Below are positions 44,567-53,825 of a stretch of 64,000 bases of DNA, in pieces (the first letter of the stretch is position 1; each line of letters opens with the position of its first letter). The notes under the pieces are model-generated. The model saw only the letters and a list, made by a program, of their open reading frames with translations, ran no database searches and was not told the origin of the DNA. The position numbers and the translations under genes are program-made. Location: positions 62,001-126,000 of the forward strand of contig FCOD02000009.1 in the NCBI GenBank assembly GCA_001544655.2. The letters are read 5' to 3'. This DNA comes from Caballeronia turbans (lineage in GTDB: Bacteria; Pseudomonadota; Gammaproteobacteria; Burkholderiales; Burkholderiaceae).

Positions 44567-44965
44567 ATGAGCGCGCGCTTGCCTTGTATTGTTCGCGGCT
44601 TCGCACGGCGGACCGCGATTTCTGCACTGGCGATGTCCTGCTCCCTCGCCTGCGCCGGGAATCTCAATTTCCTCAAGGACACGCCCATCACCTATATGCG
44701 ACCGGCCGACCGCCAGGCGCTCAACCGCGCGGCACAGGAAGCGCTAGACACGAAGAAGGACGGCGAATCGCTCAAGTGGAGTAACGCGGGCACCGGCAAT
44801 ACGGTGCACATCGAAGGCACAGTCACGCCTCGCGATACTGCGAAGAGCGGGAGCGAGACGTGCCGTAAGGTCACGCTCGTTGCGGTCGCAAAAGGGCAGA
44901 CGCAATCGTGGACGCCGACCGCGTGCAGGAAAGGCGGCGGCCAATGGAAAATCAAACGGCAGTGA
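44567..44965 (+). CDS. RT0821/Lpp0805-family surface protein
   Basis: 132 residues from the ATG at 44567 (AAGGAG site). A signal peptide of about 30 residues ends near LACAGN; an internal cysteine there could allow lipidation, but the lipobox is weak. The C-terminal half has the family pattern LNRAAQEALDTKKDGESLKW and SNAGTGN, then SETCRKVTLVA and WTPTACRKGGGQWKI, with two cysteines likely in a disulfide. Members are envelope proteins of unknown role. Confidence 0.78.
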   Translation: MSARLPCIVRGFARRTAISALAMSCSLACAGNLNFLKDTPITYMRPADRQALNRAAQEALDTKKDGESLKWSNAGTGNTVHIEGTVTPRDTAKSGSETCRKVTLVAVAKGQTQSWTPTACRKGGGQWKIKRQ

Positions 44966-44973
44966 CAGCGCGT

Positions 44974-45945
44974 TCAAAAGCTGACGGCGAAGCCGAACGA
45001 CACGCCGCGCACGTTATGGCCGAAGACGTAACGCGCCATCGCGCGCGTGGGCGTGATGACGACCGGATACTTGCTGCTGTCGAGTTCGAGACCCACGCCG
45101 AGCGAAGTCAGATCGTTGAAGCCGAGCACGCCGGCGCTGTCGCCGAAGTAATGCGAATACGCGGTTTCGAGCACATAGCGCACCGGGCGGTCGAGCGCGG
45201 AAAGGCCTGTGGGCGCGCGCCAGCGCCCCCACAGGCTGAACTGCTGCGCCGTCGCCGATCCCCGCACGGCTTCCGACGATCCGCCGAAACTGCGTAAATA
45301 GATATCGGTCGCGCGAAGTTCGAGATCGACCTCGTAGTGCTCGCGGTAATGCTCCAGGTCGAGCATCAGCGAGCCGCCCACGCCATACGCATTGAGCGCG
45401 CCGTTTTCGAGGAACTGGAGGTTGGTGTTGGCGACATGGTTGAACACGGTCTCGGCGACGTGCAGATCGCTCGCCACACGGCCGACCATGCCGTTGACGA
45501 TCGGCCGCAGGCGCAACTCGTCGGTGGTCGGGAAATCCCAGCCGATGCCGATGGTCGAACTGGCCGTGTTCCATTTCACGGGCACCGGGCGTTGCTGATT
45601 GCCGTTGGTTGCGATGAAGATCGGATCGTACCGGCTGTATGCGACGGTGCCTTCGAGATAGAGCGGGAACGAGCGGCTGAGGGTGAAGCCGCCGCCGAAC
45701 TGCGTCTGGCCGAAGCCCGGATTGCCGCTCGTGCCGTTCTTGATGGAAAGCGAACTCGTCGTGACGTCGGGCACCGCGGTATAGGACATGATCGCGAGCA
45801 CGCCATTCGCGTACTTCCTGACGTTGGCGCCGACGACCGTGCGGTCCGGCGATGCAACCTGCGCATAAACAACCGAGGGCGTAACGACGAGAAAGAGTAC
45901 GGGCAGCAAAAGGCTGTACAACCGACTACGGGGGAGGATGGGCAT
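44974..45945 (-). CDS. outer-membrane beta-barrel protein (solitary autotransporter-barrel type)
   Basis: 323 residues with a signal peptide (about 1-28, VVYAQ) and repeated alternating beta strands (GQTQFGGGFTLSRSFPLYLE, GTVAYSRYD, YRLRP-type strands). The C terminus ends in GVSFGFAVSF, the terminal phenylalanine of outer-membrane barrels. It resembles the family annotated as solitary outer-membrane autotransporter beta-barrel domain; no passenger domain is present. The stop is eight bases from the convergent RT0821-family gene. Confidence 0.72.
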   Translation of the reverse strand: MPILPRSRLYSLLLPVLFLVVTPSVVYAQVASPDRTVVGANVRKYANGVLAIMSYTAVPDVTTSSLSIKNGTSGNPGFGQTQFGGGFTLSRSFPLYLEGTVAYSRYDPIFIATNGNQQRPVPVKWNTASSTIGIGWDFPTTDELRLRPIVNGMVGRVASDLHVAETVFNHVANTNLQFLENGALNAYGVGGSLMLDLEHYREHYEVDLELRATDIYLRSFGGSSEAVRGSATAQQFSLWGRWRAPTGLSALDRPVRYVLETAYSHYFGDSAGVLGFNDLTSLGVGLELDSSKYPVVITPTRAMARYVFGHNVRGVSFGFAVSF

Positions 45946-46240
45946 GCTCGGCGGTCAGGTGGACGTTGAGTGCGTTTGACGTTGTGCAACCTGATCGCGT
46001 GAGCGCAGGCTGTTGCCCAATCCTGCGGCGACGCGCCGGAAATTTAGCTTACCGATCGCTATGGGCAAACACGAATTGTCCGAAATTGAATGGTTCGAAC
46101 GGAGATCGATCGAGACGGCGACAAGCAGCATTGCGCTGCAGTCACCGGTGCCGAACGGCGGGTCTCGTCTAGATCCTTAACCGTCTCGATCCGAGGCATC
46201 CGCTTGCACCCAGGACGCCCGGAATTCGCTTCGACGACCC

Positions 46241-47992
46241 TCAGAAGGAAGACGCCTGATCCGCACGCGCGGCCTCGCGATACGCATCGACCGCGCTGCC
46301 GATGGTTGGATGAAAGCGCTCGGCGGGAAAGACCGACGTCAACTCGAAGCGTCTGAGCTTGTCGCGCACGGGGTCTTTCATCTCGGCGAAATGCAGGTCG
46401 ATGCCGCGTTCTCTCAACGCGCGATTCAGCTCGCGCAGCATGTCGGCGGACGTCACGTCGACGCTCGTCACGGGCTCGGCGGTGACGACGACGCGCTTCA
46501 CGGGCGTCGGCGCGTGATCCACCGCCTCGATCACGCGCTGCTGAAACAACTCCGCATTCGCAAAGAAGAGCGGCGCATCCCAGCGAAACAGCAGCAGTCC
46601 GGGAATCTGTTCCGCGTTCGGGTAGCGCTTCAGGTCGTGATAGCCGCGCAATCCTTCCACCCGGCCGAGCACCGCGAAGTGCGGGCGCCAGCCGTCCCAC
46701 AGGAACTCGATCACCGCGATCACCACGGCGATGCAGATGCCCGGTATCGCGCCGAACACGGCGACGCCGACGAAGCAGCAGATGGAAAGCCAGAACTCCC
46801 ACTGCTGGATGCGATAAATGCGTTTGAGATCGCCGAACTCGAAGAGGCCGATCGCCGCCGCGATCACGACGGCCGCGAGCGCACTGTTGGGCAGATGCCG
46901 CAGCAGGTTCGGCGCCGCGAGCAGGACGGCCGCGACGGCGAGCGCGCCGACGATGCCCGTCACTTGCGTGCGCGCGCCCGCTGCTTCGGCGACCGGCGTG
47001 CGCGACGAGCTGCTGCTGATCGGAAAGCCCTGGAATAGCCCGGTTGCGAGATTGGCAACGCCCAGCCCGATCATTTCCTGATTCGGATCGACGCGCATGT
47101 TGGCGCGCGCCGCGAAGGTGCGCGACAGCACGCTGGTGTCCGCAAACGCGATCAGCGCCACGGCGCAGCCGCCCAGCACGATGCGGAAGAAATCGGCGCC
47201 GCTCGCCCACGGCAGCGAAAACGCGGGCAATCCCTGCGGAATCGTGCCGAGCACCTTCACGCCTTCGCGGTCGAGATGCAACACCGTGACGCAGACGGTC
47301 GCCAGCACGACGGCGACCAGAATGCCCGGCACCTTGTCGAAGCGCTTGAGCAGCAGAATGAGCACGAGACTGCCCGCGCCTACGGCGAAGCTCGTCCAGT
47401 TGGCTTGCCCGGCGGCGATGGCTTCGGAGAGTGTCAGCAGATCGCGCAGCGGCCCCTGATCGTCGATGGAAATGGCGAAGAGCTTCGGCAACTGGCTGAT
47501 CAGCACGGTCAGCGCGATGCCGTTCATGTAACCGTAGCGAATCGGCTTGGACAGCAACTCGGTGACGAAGCCGAGCTTCAGCAAGCCGAAGACGATGCAC
47601 ACGACGCCCGAGACGATCGCCATCATGCCCGCGACGGCGATGGCGCGTGACGGATCGCCCGCGCTGCCGATCACGACGACCGCGAGGACGGGCGCGGCGA
47701 GCGCCGAATCGGGGCCGAGCACGAGAATCCGGCTCGGACCGAAGATCGCGTAGGCGAGCAGCGGAACGATCGTCGCGTAGAGGCCGCACACGCCGGGCAC
47801 GCCCGACGCCTCCGCGTACGCGATGCCGACGGGCACGAGCATCGTCGTCAACACGAGACCGGCGACGATGTCGTTCTTCAGCCACGCTGCGCGATAGTCC
47901 CTCAACATCGCGACGACCGGCAGATGGCGCGTCCAGCGCCGCACTGCGTCGGGGGCGGCCCGCCGCGACCGGGCCGTGTGATCAGTTGGCAT
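46241..47992 (-). CDS. SulP-family inorganic anion transporter with STAS domain
   Basis: 583 residues from the ATG at 47992 (MPTDHTARS); a longer frame upstream has no site. The transmembrane part (about 25-430) has GVPGVCGLYATIVPLLAYAI and the SulP signature DTSVLSRTFAARANMRVDPN, then QGFPISSSSSRTPVAEAAGA. The STAS domain (about 455-560) has VTSVDVTSADMLRELNRALR. It likely moves sulfate, bicarbonate or dicarboxylate. It is the last gene of a three-gene unit, 20 bases after the SLC13-type gene. Confidence 0.9.
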   Translation of the reverse strand: MPTDHTARSRRAAPDAVRRWTRHLPVVAMLRDYRAAWLKNDIVAGLVLTTMLVPVGIAYAEASGVPGVCGLYATIVPLLAYAIFGPSRILVLGPDSALAAPVLAVVVIGSAGDPSRAIAVAGMMAIVSGVVCIVFGLLKLGFVTELLSKPIRYGYMNGIALTVLISQLPKLFAISIDDQGPLRDLLTLSEAIAAGQANWTSFAVGAGSLVLILLLKRFDKVPGILVAVVLATVCVTVLHLDREGVKVLGTIPQGLPAFSLPWASGADFFRIVLGGCAVALIAFADTSVLSRTFAARANMRVDPNQEMIGLGVANLATGLFQGFPISSSSSRTPVAEAAGARTQVTGIVGALAVAAVLLAAPNLLRHLPNSALAAVVIAAAIGLFEFGDLKRIYRIQQWEFWLSICCFVGVAVFGAIPGICIAVVIAVIEFLWDGWRPHFAVLGRVEGLRGYHDLKRYPNAEQIPGLLLFRWDAPLFFANAELFQQRVIEAVDHAPTPVKRVVVTAEPVTSVDVTSADMLRELNRALRERGIDLHFAEMKDPVRDKLRRFELTSVFPAERFHPTIGSAVDAYREAARADQASSF

Positions 47993-48012
47993 GGATCGGC
48001 ATCGTGAAGCGT

Positions 48013-49353
48013 TCAATGAAGAAAGCGCGTGAGCACGACGACATACGCCGCCGTGACCGCGAGCTGGCACACCGTGAGCGGAAGGCCATAGCGCAGGAAC
48101 CGGCCGAAGCTGATCGGCGCGCCTTCCTGTGTGCAGATGCCCGCAGCCACGACATTCGCCGCCGAACCGACGAGCGTCGCGTTACCCCCGAGCGTCGCGC
48201 CGTACATCATGGCGATGAAAACGGGAATGACAGGCGCGGGCCACTGCGTGAACTGGTCCGACATGGCTGACTCCGGAACGAACTCCGCCGTGACGAGATA
48301 GCCCTTGACCATCAGGATGGACGCGGCCGCGACCGGCACATTGGCGAGCAGCGAGGAAAGCAGGCCGATGCCGCAGATCATCGCGAGCGCGACGAGCGTG
48401 AGGCGCGTGCCGAACACCTCGTACAGCTTGAGCGACATCACCTGCAGCAGCCCCGTCTTTGCCATGCCCTGCACGAGACAGAAGATGCAGGTGAGGAAGA
48501 GCAGCGTCTTCCAGTCGACATCGCGCAGCACGCGATCGGTGGGCTCGACCTTGAACGCATACGCGACGAGCAGCGCGAGCGCGCTCGCGATCACCGCGAC
48601 GACGGGCGGCACGATGCGCGTGGGCAGTTCCTCGCCGAACACGAAGAGCACCATCATGAGCGCGAGCACCGCGACCGCCAGCGCGGCGTAGACCGGCCGC
48701 TTCAGTTTCGCCCGCGCGACGCGGGGCGGCAGGGGCGCGACGGTTCGCCAGATCCCGCGCATCAGCACGGGCAGCAACGGAATGACCACGGCGATCGCAA
48801 GCACGCCGCCGAGGCTCGCGCGCCGCAGATACTCGCCGAAACTCATGCCGATCGAACTGCCGACGAGGAAGGTCGCCGGATCGCCGACGAGCGTCAGCAG
48901 ACCGGCGGCATTGCTGAGGAGGGCGGTCAGGATCATCGGCGGCACGATGTCGATGTCGAGCGCGCGGGCAACGCGAATGATGATCGGAGCGAGGAGGATC
49001 ACCGTCGTCGCATTGGGAAGCAGCGCGCACAGCGGCGCGACGATCACGATCAGCAGGAGCAGAAAGCGCTTGCCGCTACCGCCCGTGGCCCTCAGATAGT
49101 AGTCGCCGACGAGATCGAACAGGCCCGTGGTCGCCAGGATTCGCGCGACGATCATGCCGCCGAACAGCAGGCTTATCGGCCCCGCCGCGGTTCGGGCGGT
49201 CGCGAGCAGATCCTGCTCGCCGATGATGCCGAGCGCGATCAGCACACTCGTGCCGACGAGCGCGGCGACGGCCATGTCGATCAGATCGAAGGCGATCACG
49301 AGTATGACCACCGAAAACACGCCGACGACGAGGTAGATTTGCCAGTCGCTCAT
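48013..49353 (-). CDS. SLC13/ArsB-type (ion transporter superfamily) permease
   Basis: 446 residues with about 10-11 membrane segments: an N-terminal VFSVVILVIAFDLIDMAVAA, LLPNATTVILLAPIIIRVAR and TALLSNAAGLLTLVGDPATF (the NxxG re-entrant signature of the CitMHS/ArsB group), and YGATLGGNATLVGSAANVVA near the end. Substrates in this superfamily include sulfate, dicarboxylates, arsenite and sodium. The stop is 20 bases from the SulP start and the start 18 bases after the binding-protein gene. Confidence 0.87.
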   Translation of the reverse strand: MSDWQIYLVVGVFSVVILVIAFDLIDMAVAALVGTSVLIALGIIGEQDLLATARTAAGPISLLFGGMIVARILATTGLFDLVGDYYLRATGGSGKRFLLLLIVIVAPLCALLPNATTVILLAPIIIRVARALDIDIVPPMILTALLSNAAGLLTLVGDPATFLVGSSIGMSFGEYLRRASLGGVLAIAVVIPLLPVLMRGIWRTVAPLPPRVARAKLKRPVYAALAVAVLALMMVLFVFGEELPTRIVPPVVAVIASALALLVAYAFKVEPTDRVLRDVDWKTLLFLTCIFCLVQGMAKTGLLQVMSLKLYEVFGTRLTLVALAMICGIGLLSSLLANVPVAAASILMVKGYLVTAEFVPESAMSDQFTQWPAPVIPVFIAMMYGATLGGNATLVGSAANVVAAGICTQEGAPISFGRFLRYGLPLTVCQLAVTAAYVVVLTRFLH

Positions 49354-49371
49354 GATGGGCTCGCGCAGGCG

Positions 49372-50409
49372 TCATTGCATCGGCGGCGCGTACATCAGGC
49401 CGCCGCGCCGGAAAATTTCGTTCGGACCGCGCTCGAGTTTGATCGGGCTTCCGGTGCCGAGATTGCGGTCGAACATTTCTCCGTAGTTGCCAGCGCTCTT
49501 CAGCGCGCGAAGCGTCCAGCCAGGTGCGATGCCCAGCGTTGCGGTCACGCTCGCGTCCGGAACGAGCGCGCGCGCGACGAGCGGATCGCGGACGCGCTCG
49601 GCCTGGTTCTGACGCGTCACGCCGAGTTCTTCCGCGGCGATCAGCGTGAAGAGCACCCAGCGCACGATGACGAGCCACGCCTCATCGTCGCGGCGCACGG
49701 CCGGCGCGTGCGGCTGCTTCGAGATTCGTTCCGACAGGATCGTCAACGCCGACGCACCGCCGGGCGCGCGGCTGCGCAGCGTGGCCAGCAAGGAGACGTC
49801 GGCCGTCACGGCGCGACAACGCCCGGCGGTGAAGGCCTGCTCGAGTTCCGCCGCAGAGCCGACTACCAGCGGCTTCAGATCGAGCGCGTTCGCATTCGAG
49901 TAGATGACGAGATTGGTTTCGCTGGTCGTCTCGCGCTGAACGCAGATGGTCGCCCCTTTGAGCGATGCGAGCGTGCGAATGCCGCTGGCCGTCGGCACCA
50001 TGAAGGCCTGCGCGTCGTAAAACAGCACGCCCGCGAATTGAACGCCGAGCGTGCCTTCGCGCAGCAGGGTCCATGTCGTGTTGCGCGCGAGCACATCGAT
50101 GCGGCCTGTTCGGAGTGCCGGAAAGCGGGCGGACGTCCTGAGCGGGACGAAGGCGACCTTGTTCGCATCGCCGAGCGTCGCGGCGGCCACCGCCCGGCAG
50201 AAATCCGCGTCGATGCCGGACCAGTGCCCGGACGCATCCTGTTGAGAAAAGCCTGCGATGCCGTCGCTGACGCCGCATCGCAGTACGCCTCGCGCCTCGA
50301 CCTGCGCGAGCGTGACCGATCCCGCCGCGAAGGCGGGGACCGACGATGTCAGCAGCGCGAGCAGCGCGGCGCCTACGATCGCGATGAATGTCACCGCAGA
50401 GTTGCGCAT
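49372..50409 (-). CDS. AapJ-like amino-acid-type periplasmic binding protein (orphan)
   Basis: 345 residues from the ATG at 50409, after a GAGAAG; a GTG at 50439 is less likely. A signal peptide (about 1-28, PAFAA) precedes RGVLRCGVSDGIAGFSQQD and RTGRIDVLARNTTWTLLREG, which closely resemble AapJ general L-amino-acid-binding proteins, with DDEAWLVIVRWVLFTLIAAE later. No cognate permease or ATPase gene is nearby; instead an SLC13-type and a SulP-type transporter follow at 18 and 20 bases. Confidence 0.88.
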   Translation of the reverse strand: MRNSAVTFIAIVGAALLALLTSSVPAFAAGSVTLAQVEARGVLRCGVSDGIAGFSQQDASGHWSGIDADFCRAVAAATLGDANKVAFVPLRTSARFPALRTGRIDVLARNTTWTLLREGTLGVQFAGVLFYDAQAFMVPTASGIRTLASLKGATICVQRETTSETNLVIYSNANALDLKPLVVGSAAELEQAFTAGRCRAVTADVSLLATLRSRAPGGASALTILSERISKQPHAPAVRRDDEAWLVIVRWVLFTLIAAEELGVTRQNQAERVRDPLVARALVPDASVTATLGIAPGWTLRALKSAGNYGEMFDRNLGTGSPIKLERGPNEIFRRGGLMYAPPMQ

Positions 50410-50692
50410 CGTCTTCTCGATATGAAGACTCCCGTTCACGGCGTCTTGTCACGTGGTTCGTGCTCGTACCGGCAGAGCGTCTGCTGTTTCCTGTCTCTGC
50501 CCGGTCCGACGGGACACGTGTCAGATTAGGTTGTAGACGAAAACTGGTCCAGTTCAAGCGGTTGTTTCCCCGTATTCGAGGCAATGGCATGAAGCGCGTC
50601 GCGTCGATCTTCGCTGCTGTAGTGCGAAAGCGCACGGAAGGACCGGCTCGTCTGCCAGATACTGTGCCCTCCCCAAAGGCCGGGAGGTTTCG

Positions 50693-51106
50693 ATGCGCGC
50701 TTACGTCTCGCTGCCGGTTCTTGCACTTCTGATTCCTCTCGCCGGGTGCAACACGCCACCCATTCCGCCGGGAAAGTCGGTGGATATCCCGACGGCGCTC
50801 CAGAATGTCCTGGACGGAGTGTGCAACTTCAAGAAGGCTCAAGCCGAACGCAAACAGGATTACGGTGTTGCGATCGACTCGATCACCGTCGAACTCGACC
50901 TGACTGTCGACGGAGCGCAAAGCCCGCCCGTCGCGGTCGCGCCCGATATCAAGTTCATCCCGACCGTCAGTTACGGGCACATCATCACGGCGAATACGGG
51001 AAGCAGGCTGCTCGTTTCGCTGAAGAACGTGGATGTATCCAAAGGGGCCGGCGTGACGTGTCCGCCGTCCGCGCCAGCGAAGCAGGAGAAGACGCCGGTT
51101 CAGTGA
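50693..51106 (+). CDS. small lipoprotein, 137 aa
   Basis: A GGGAGG site precedes the ATG at 50693. The N terminus MRAYVSLPVLALLIPLAGC ends in a lipobox (L-A-G-C), so the mature protein should be lipidated at Cys19. The rest is mostly beta (VAIDSITVELDLTVDG, IKFIPTVSYGHII) with one later cysteine pair. I considered TssJ because the T6SS lacks one, but the fold and position do not support it. Family not recognised. Confidence 0.7.
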   Translation: MRAYVSLPVLALLIPLAGCNTPPIPPGKSVDIPTALQNVLDGVCNFKKAQAERKQDYGVAIDSITVELDLTVDGAQSPPVAVAPDIKFIPTVSYGHIITANTGSRLLVSLKNVDVSKGAGVTCPPSAPAKQEKTPVQ

Positions 51107-51286
51107 AGCGAGGGGAAAGTCTGCGCGGTCGCTTTCAACGGGCGCGTTGGCGGCGGCCGTATGGATCACATCGGTCGCGCCAGCCATCAGCATCGCGAAG
51201 CAGACGACAGCGCTCAGGTTGCGGAAACGTCACGCTCGCGTGGCAATTGAAGCCGCCGCATGCGGCGAACACATGCGTGATCAGTC

Positions 51287-51478
51287 TTATCGACGCACCA
51301 CATCATTCGTTCCGGCCGAGAACAGCCAGGGACTCTGCTGAAGGTTCGCGCGCTCGCCTTCTGATACGGATACTGTTGCCGCTGGTGCGATTTCCTCCGA
51401 GGGGGGCGGCGTTACCGCCGCACGGACGAGAACGCCAGCCGATGTGAGGAAAATTGCGGCCAATAACAGGATTCCCAT
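51287..51478 (-). CDS. small hypothetical protein with N-terminal hydrophobic segment, 63 aa
   Basis: MGILLLAAIFLTSAGVLVRA forms a signal-anchor or signal peptide, followed by a proline- and serine-rich tail. A weak AAGG site precedes the ATG at 51478. No family recognised; could be spurious. Confidence 0.4.
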   Translation of the reverse strand: MGILLLAAIFLTSAGVLVRAAVTPPPSEEIAPAATVSVSEGERANLQQSPWLFSAGTNDVVRR

Positions 51479-51602
51479 GGCGTTTGCCTTGCAGGTCTGG
51501 CAGTTGTGAGACGCGGAGCCGTACTGTCAAGTTACACTCACGCACCGGTGTGCGATTGACACACGTCAACCCGTTCGCAGACGCGTGCGACGGATTTTCA
51601 TG

Positions 51603-51920
51603 TCAATCGCCGGTTCGCATCTCGACTTCGCCATCGATCGTTTCGACGTGGAGCTTCGTGAGACACAAGCCCTTCGCGCCGACGACACAGCCCGACCTGA
51701 GATCGAAGCGCAGTCCGTGCGCGGGGCACTGCAGTATGTGACCGTCGAGACGGCCGTTCGCGAGCGATGCGCCATTGTGCGGGCATGAATTGTCGATGGC
51801 GTGAATGACGCCTTCGACATTGAAAAGCACGACGCTACGCCCTTCGACGAACCGGAGCACGCGTGAGCCCGGCTCCGGCGCGTTGCCGCCGGCGATCGAT
51901 ATCGATATGTTTCGCGTCAT
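51603..51920 (-). CDS. Rieske [2Fe-2S] ferredoxin
   Basis: 105 residues starting MTRNISISIAGG. It carries SCPHNGASL and CPAHGLRFDL, the C-x-H...C-x-x-H cluster of soluble Rieske ferredoxins, and TKLHVETIDGEVEM at the end. It is the last gene of the catabolic operon and could supply electrons to an oxygenase, although the TauD-type enzyme in the same operon does not need one. Confidence 0.88.
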   Translation of the reverse strand: MTRNISISIAGGNAPEPGSRVLRFVEGRSVVLFNVEGVIHAIDNSCPHNGASLANGRLDGHILQCPAHGLRFDLRSGCVVGAKGLCLTKLHVETIDGEVEMRTGD

Positions 51921-51976
51921 TTGTGTGGTGCCTAGGTGAACGTGTCTGCATCCTGGTGCAGCGACGCTTCGTGCAA

Positions 51977-51995
51977 CCCTCTCCGTGAGAGAGGG
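51977..51995. repeat. short palindromic hairpin
   Basis: CCCTCTC (51977-51983) pairs with GAGAGGG (51989-51995) around a five-base loop in the gap between the 68-residue gene and the Rieske gene. Similar CCCTC...GAGGG hairpins occur at 56902 and 57036. Confidence 0.55.
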
Positions 51996-52036
51996 CTGCG
52001 CGCATGCCGACGAATCGGGCGTCGCTGAAACGATAC

Positions 52037-52243
52037 TCAATGCCACGCGCTCAAATCATGGCAGGGCGTATGCGCATCCATCCAGTCGTACGGGTCGTGC
52101 TGTTTTCCCCACGACCACGTCTGCACGGCCAATACGCGGCTTTTTGCAACCTGCAATGGCACAGCCTTCGCCTCCAGAACCGCTTTCGGTTCGATGGCAT
52201 CGGCGCCATTCGTTGGCTTGGTGTTTCGTACATCAACGGACAT
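52037..52243 (-). CDS. small hypothetical protein, 68 aa, in the catabolic operon
   Basis: The ATG at 52243 has a strong AAGGAGA site. The sequence is hydrophilic with a central VQTWSWGKQHDPYDWMDAHT block, rich in Trp, His and Asp, and a final CHDLSAWH. No signal or membrane segment. I do not recognise it. Its place between the transporter and ferredoxin genes suggests a part in the same pathway. Confidence 0.65.
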   Translation of the reverse strand: MSVDVRNTKPTNGADAIEPKAVLEAKAVPLQVAKSRVLAVQTWSWGKQHDPYDWMDAHTPCHDLSAWH

Positions 52244-52313
52244 GCTTGAATCTCCTTCGATGGAATGCACACACTCTTGAACGCTCAAGACCGTGGAAAT
52301 TGAATAGCAGAGG

Positions 52314-53663
52314 CTACGCAAGCGGCTTCTGCAAAGGCTCATCGTTCGCCGCTTCTCCACGCAGCGTGTCGATGCGGCTCAGGTCACGCGCATATCTCGA
52401 TCTGCCGATCGCGAAGGCGATCATCGCCGCGACGCTCACGAGCGGAATCAGCTGCAGGGCGCCCAGCAGACCGATACGGTCGGCGATCGCGCCGGTGACG
52501 AGCGGACCGGGCGCGAGGCCGATCAGGTTGTTGGCTAGCGTCAGCGTCGCGAATGCGGATGCATGGATCGCCGCCGGAGTCAGGTTCGCGACCATCGCGC
52601 CCGCCGGTCCCGATGTGCCCGCCACGACGAGAATCCCCGCGCCGAGCAGGACGAGTTGCAGCGGGCCGGCATCGAGCCTGAAGCCGATGGAGAGAAACAC
52701 GAGCGAGAACAGACAATAGGCGAGCGCGGTGATCCACTTGCGCGACGGCGCGTTTCTGCAGATGCGGTCCGTGAGCACGCCGCACGCGACCATGCCGACG
52801 CCGCCCAGCAGCACGAAGACGGCTGCGCCCGCGGCTGCCTTGTCGGCGGGCATCGCATAGTAGCGATTCAGGAAGCTGGGCATCCACGCGATCACGGCGC
52901 CCATGATGAAGAGTTGCAAGCCGCTGCCGATATACGCGCAGACCACCGAGACTGTCGAGAACAGACCTGCCAGCAGCGTGCGCAGGCTCGTGCGCACACC
53001 GTCCGCGCGCCGTTTCGCAGCCGGGACATCGGGAAACCGTGCGGCGATGCGTTTGTCCGACACCACCAGCCGGTAGGCGATCACGAGCAAGAGGCCGAAG
53101 GCTGCCATCGCTCCGAAAGACGCTCGCCATCCGAAGTGCACGGCGACGAATCCGCCCAGCGCCATGCCGAGCACCGAGCCGAACGCGCCGCCGGCCATGA
53201 ACGCGCCAGTGAGCGTGGAGCGCAGATGCGACGGAAAAATACTGAGGATGAGCGCGATACCCACGCTGCCGTAGGCAGCTTCGCCGAGTCCGACGCAGGC
53301 GCGGGCGATCAGCATTTCGCCATAGTTCGTGGCGACGGCGCAGCCGAGCGTCGCGACGCTCCAGAGCGCCGCCATCAGAACGAGGCTGCGCACGCGGCCC
53401 CAGCGGTCCGCGAGAACGGAGAGCGGGAAGGTCAGAAGACCTACCATTAGCGCGACGACGCCGCTCAGCGAGCCCAGCTGCGTGTCGGAGAGGCCCCACG
53501 CTTGTTTCAGCAGAGGGAATACCGCGTTGAGGACCTGTCGGGACATGTAGTCCGACAACAGAAGTCCGAACGTGAGCGCGAATACGATCCATGCGTATTT
53601 GCGCGATACGGCGCGGGTGGCGTCGATGTTGCGCGCGCCCGGCTCGATGCAGTCGATTTCCAA
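52314..53663 (-). CDS. MFS transporter
   Basis: About 449 residues with 12 hydrophobic segments. A TTG at 53663 eight bases after a GGAGGAG site is the best start (MEIDCIEPGA). Helix 2-3 loop VLADRWGRVRSLVLMAALWS is the MFS signature, and LGEAAYGSVGIALILSIFP follows. The protein is of the anion/sugar-acid proton-symporter or ACS type. It is in the catabolic operon and probably imports its substrate. Confidence 0.88.
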   Translation of the reverse strand: MEIDCIEPGARNIDATRAVSRKYAWIVFALTFGLLLSDYMSRQVLNAVFPLLKQAWGLSDTQLGSLSGVVALMVGLLTFPLSVLADRWGRVRSLVLMAALWSVATLGCAVATNYGEMLIARACVGLGEAAYGSVGIALILSIFPSHLRSTLTGAFMAGGAFGSVLGMALGGFVAVHFGWRASFGAMAAFGLLLVIAYRLVVSDKRIAARFPDVPAAKRRADGVRTSLRTLLAGLFSTVSVVCAYIGSGLQLFIMGAVIAWMPSFLNRYYAMPADKAAAGAAVFVLLGGVGMVACGVLTDRICRNAPSRKWITALAYCLFSLVFLSIGFRLDAGPLQLVLLGAGILVVAGTSGPAGAMVANLTPAAIHASAFATLTLANNLIGLAPGPLVTGAIADRIGLLGALQLIPLVSVAAMIAFAIGRSRYARDLSRIDTLRGEAANDEPLQKPLA

Positions 53664-53825
53664 GATTGTCTCCTCCAATGTACGGCGTGGGCATCGTCAT
53701 GCGCATGCGTGCGCAGCGTGCCTTTGTTCGTTGTGACCGGGAAGACGTACTTCCCGGCCTGCGCCGTGGCGTTTCAGTGTAAGTGTGAAGGCGCGGCGGC
53801 CAGCGCCGCGCCCGCGCGCCGTATG

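Noticed and set aside
50693-51106. Possible TssJ lipoprotein
   Set aside because: It has a lipobox, but no TssJ-like sequence pattern could be recognised, and it lies 13 kb from the T6SS operon among unrelated genes.
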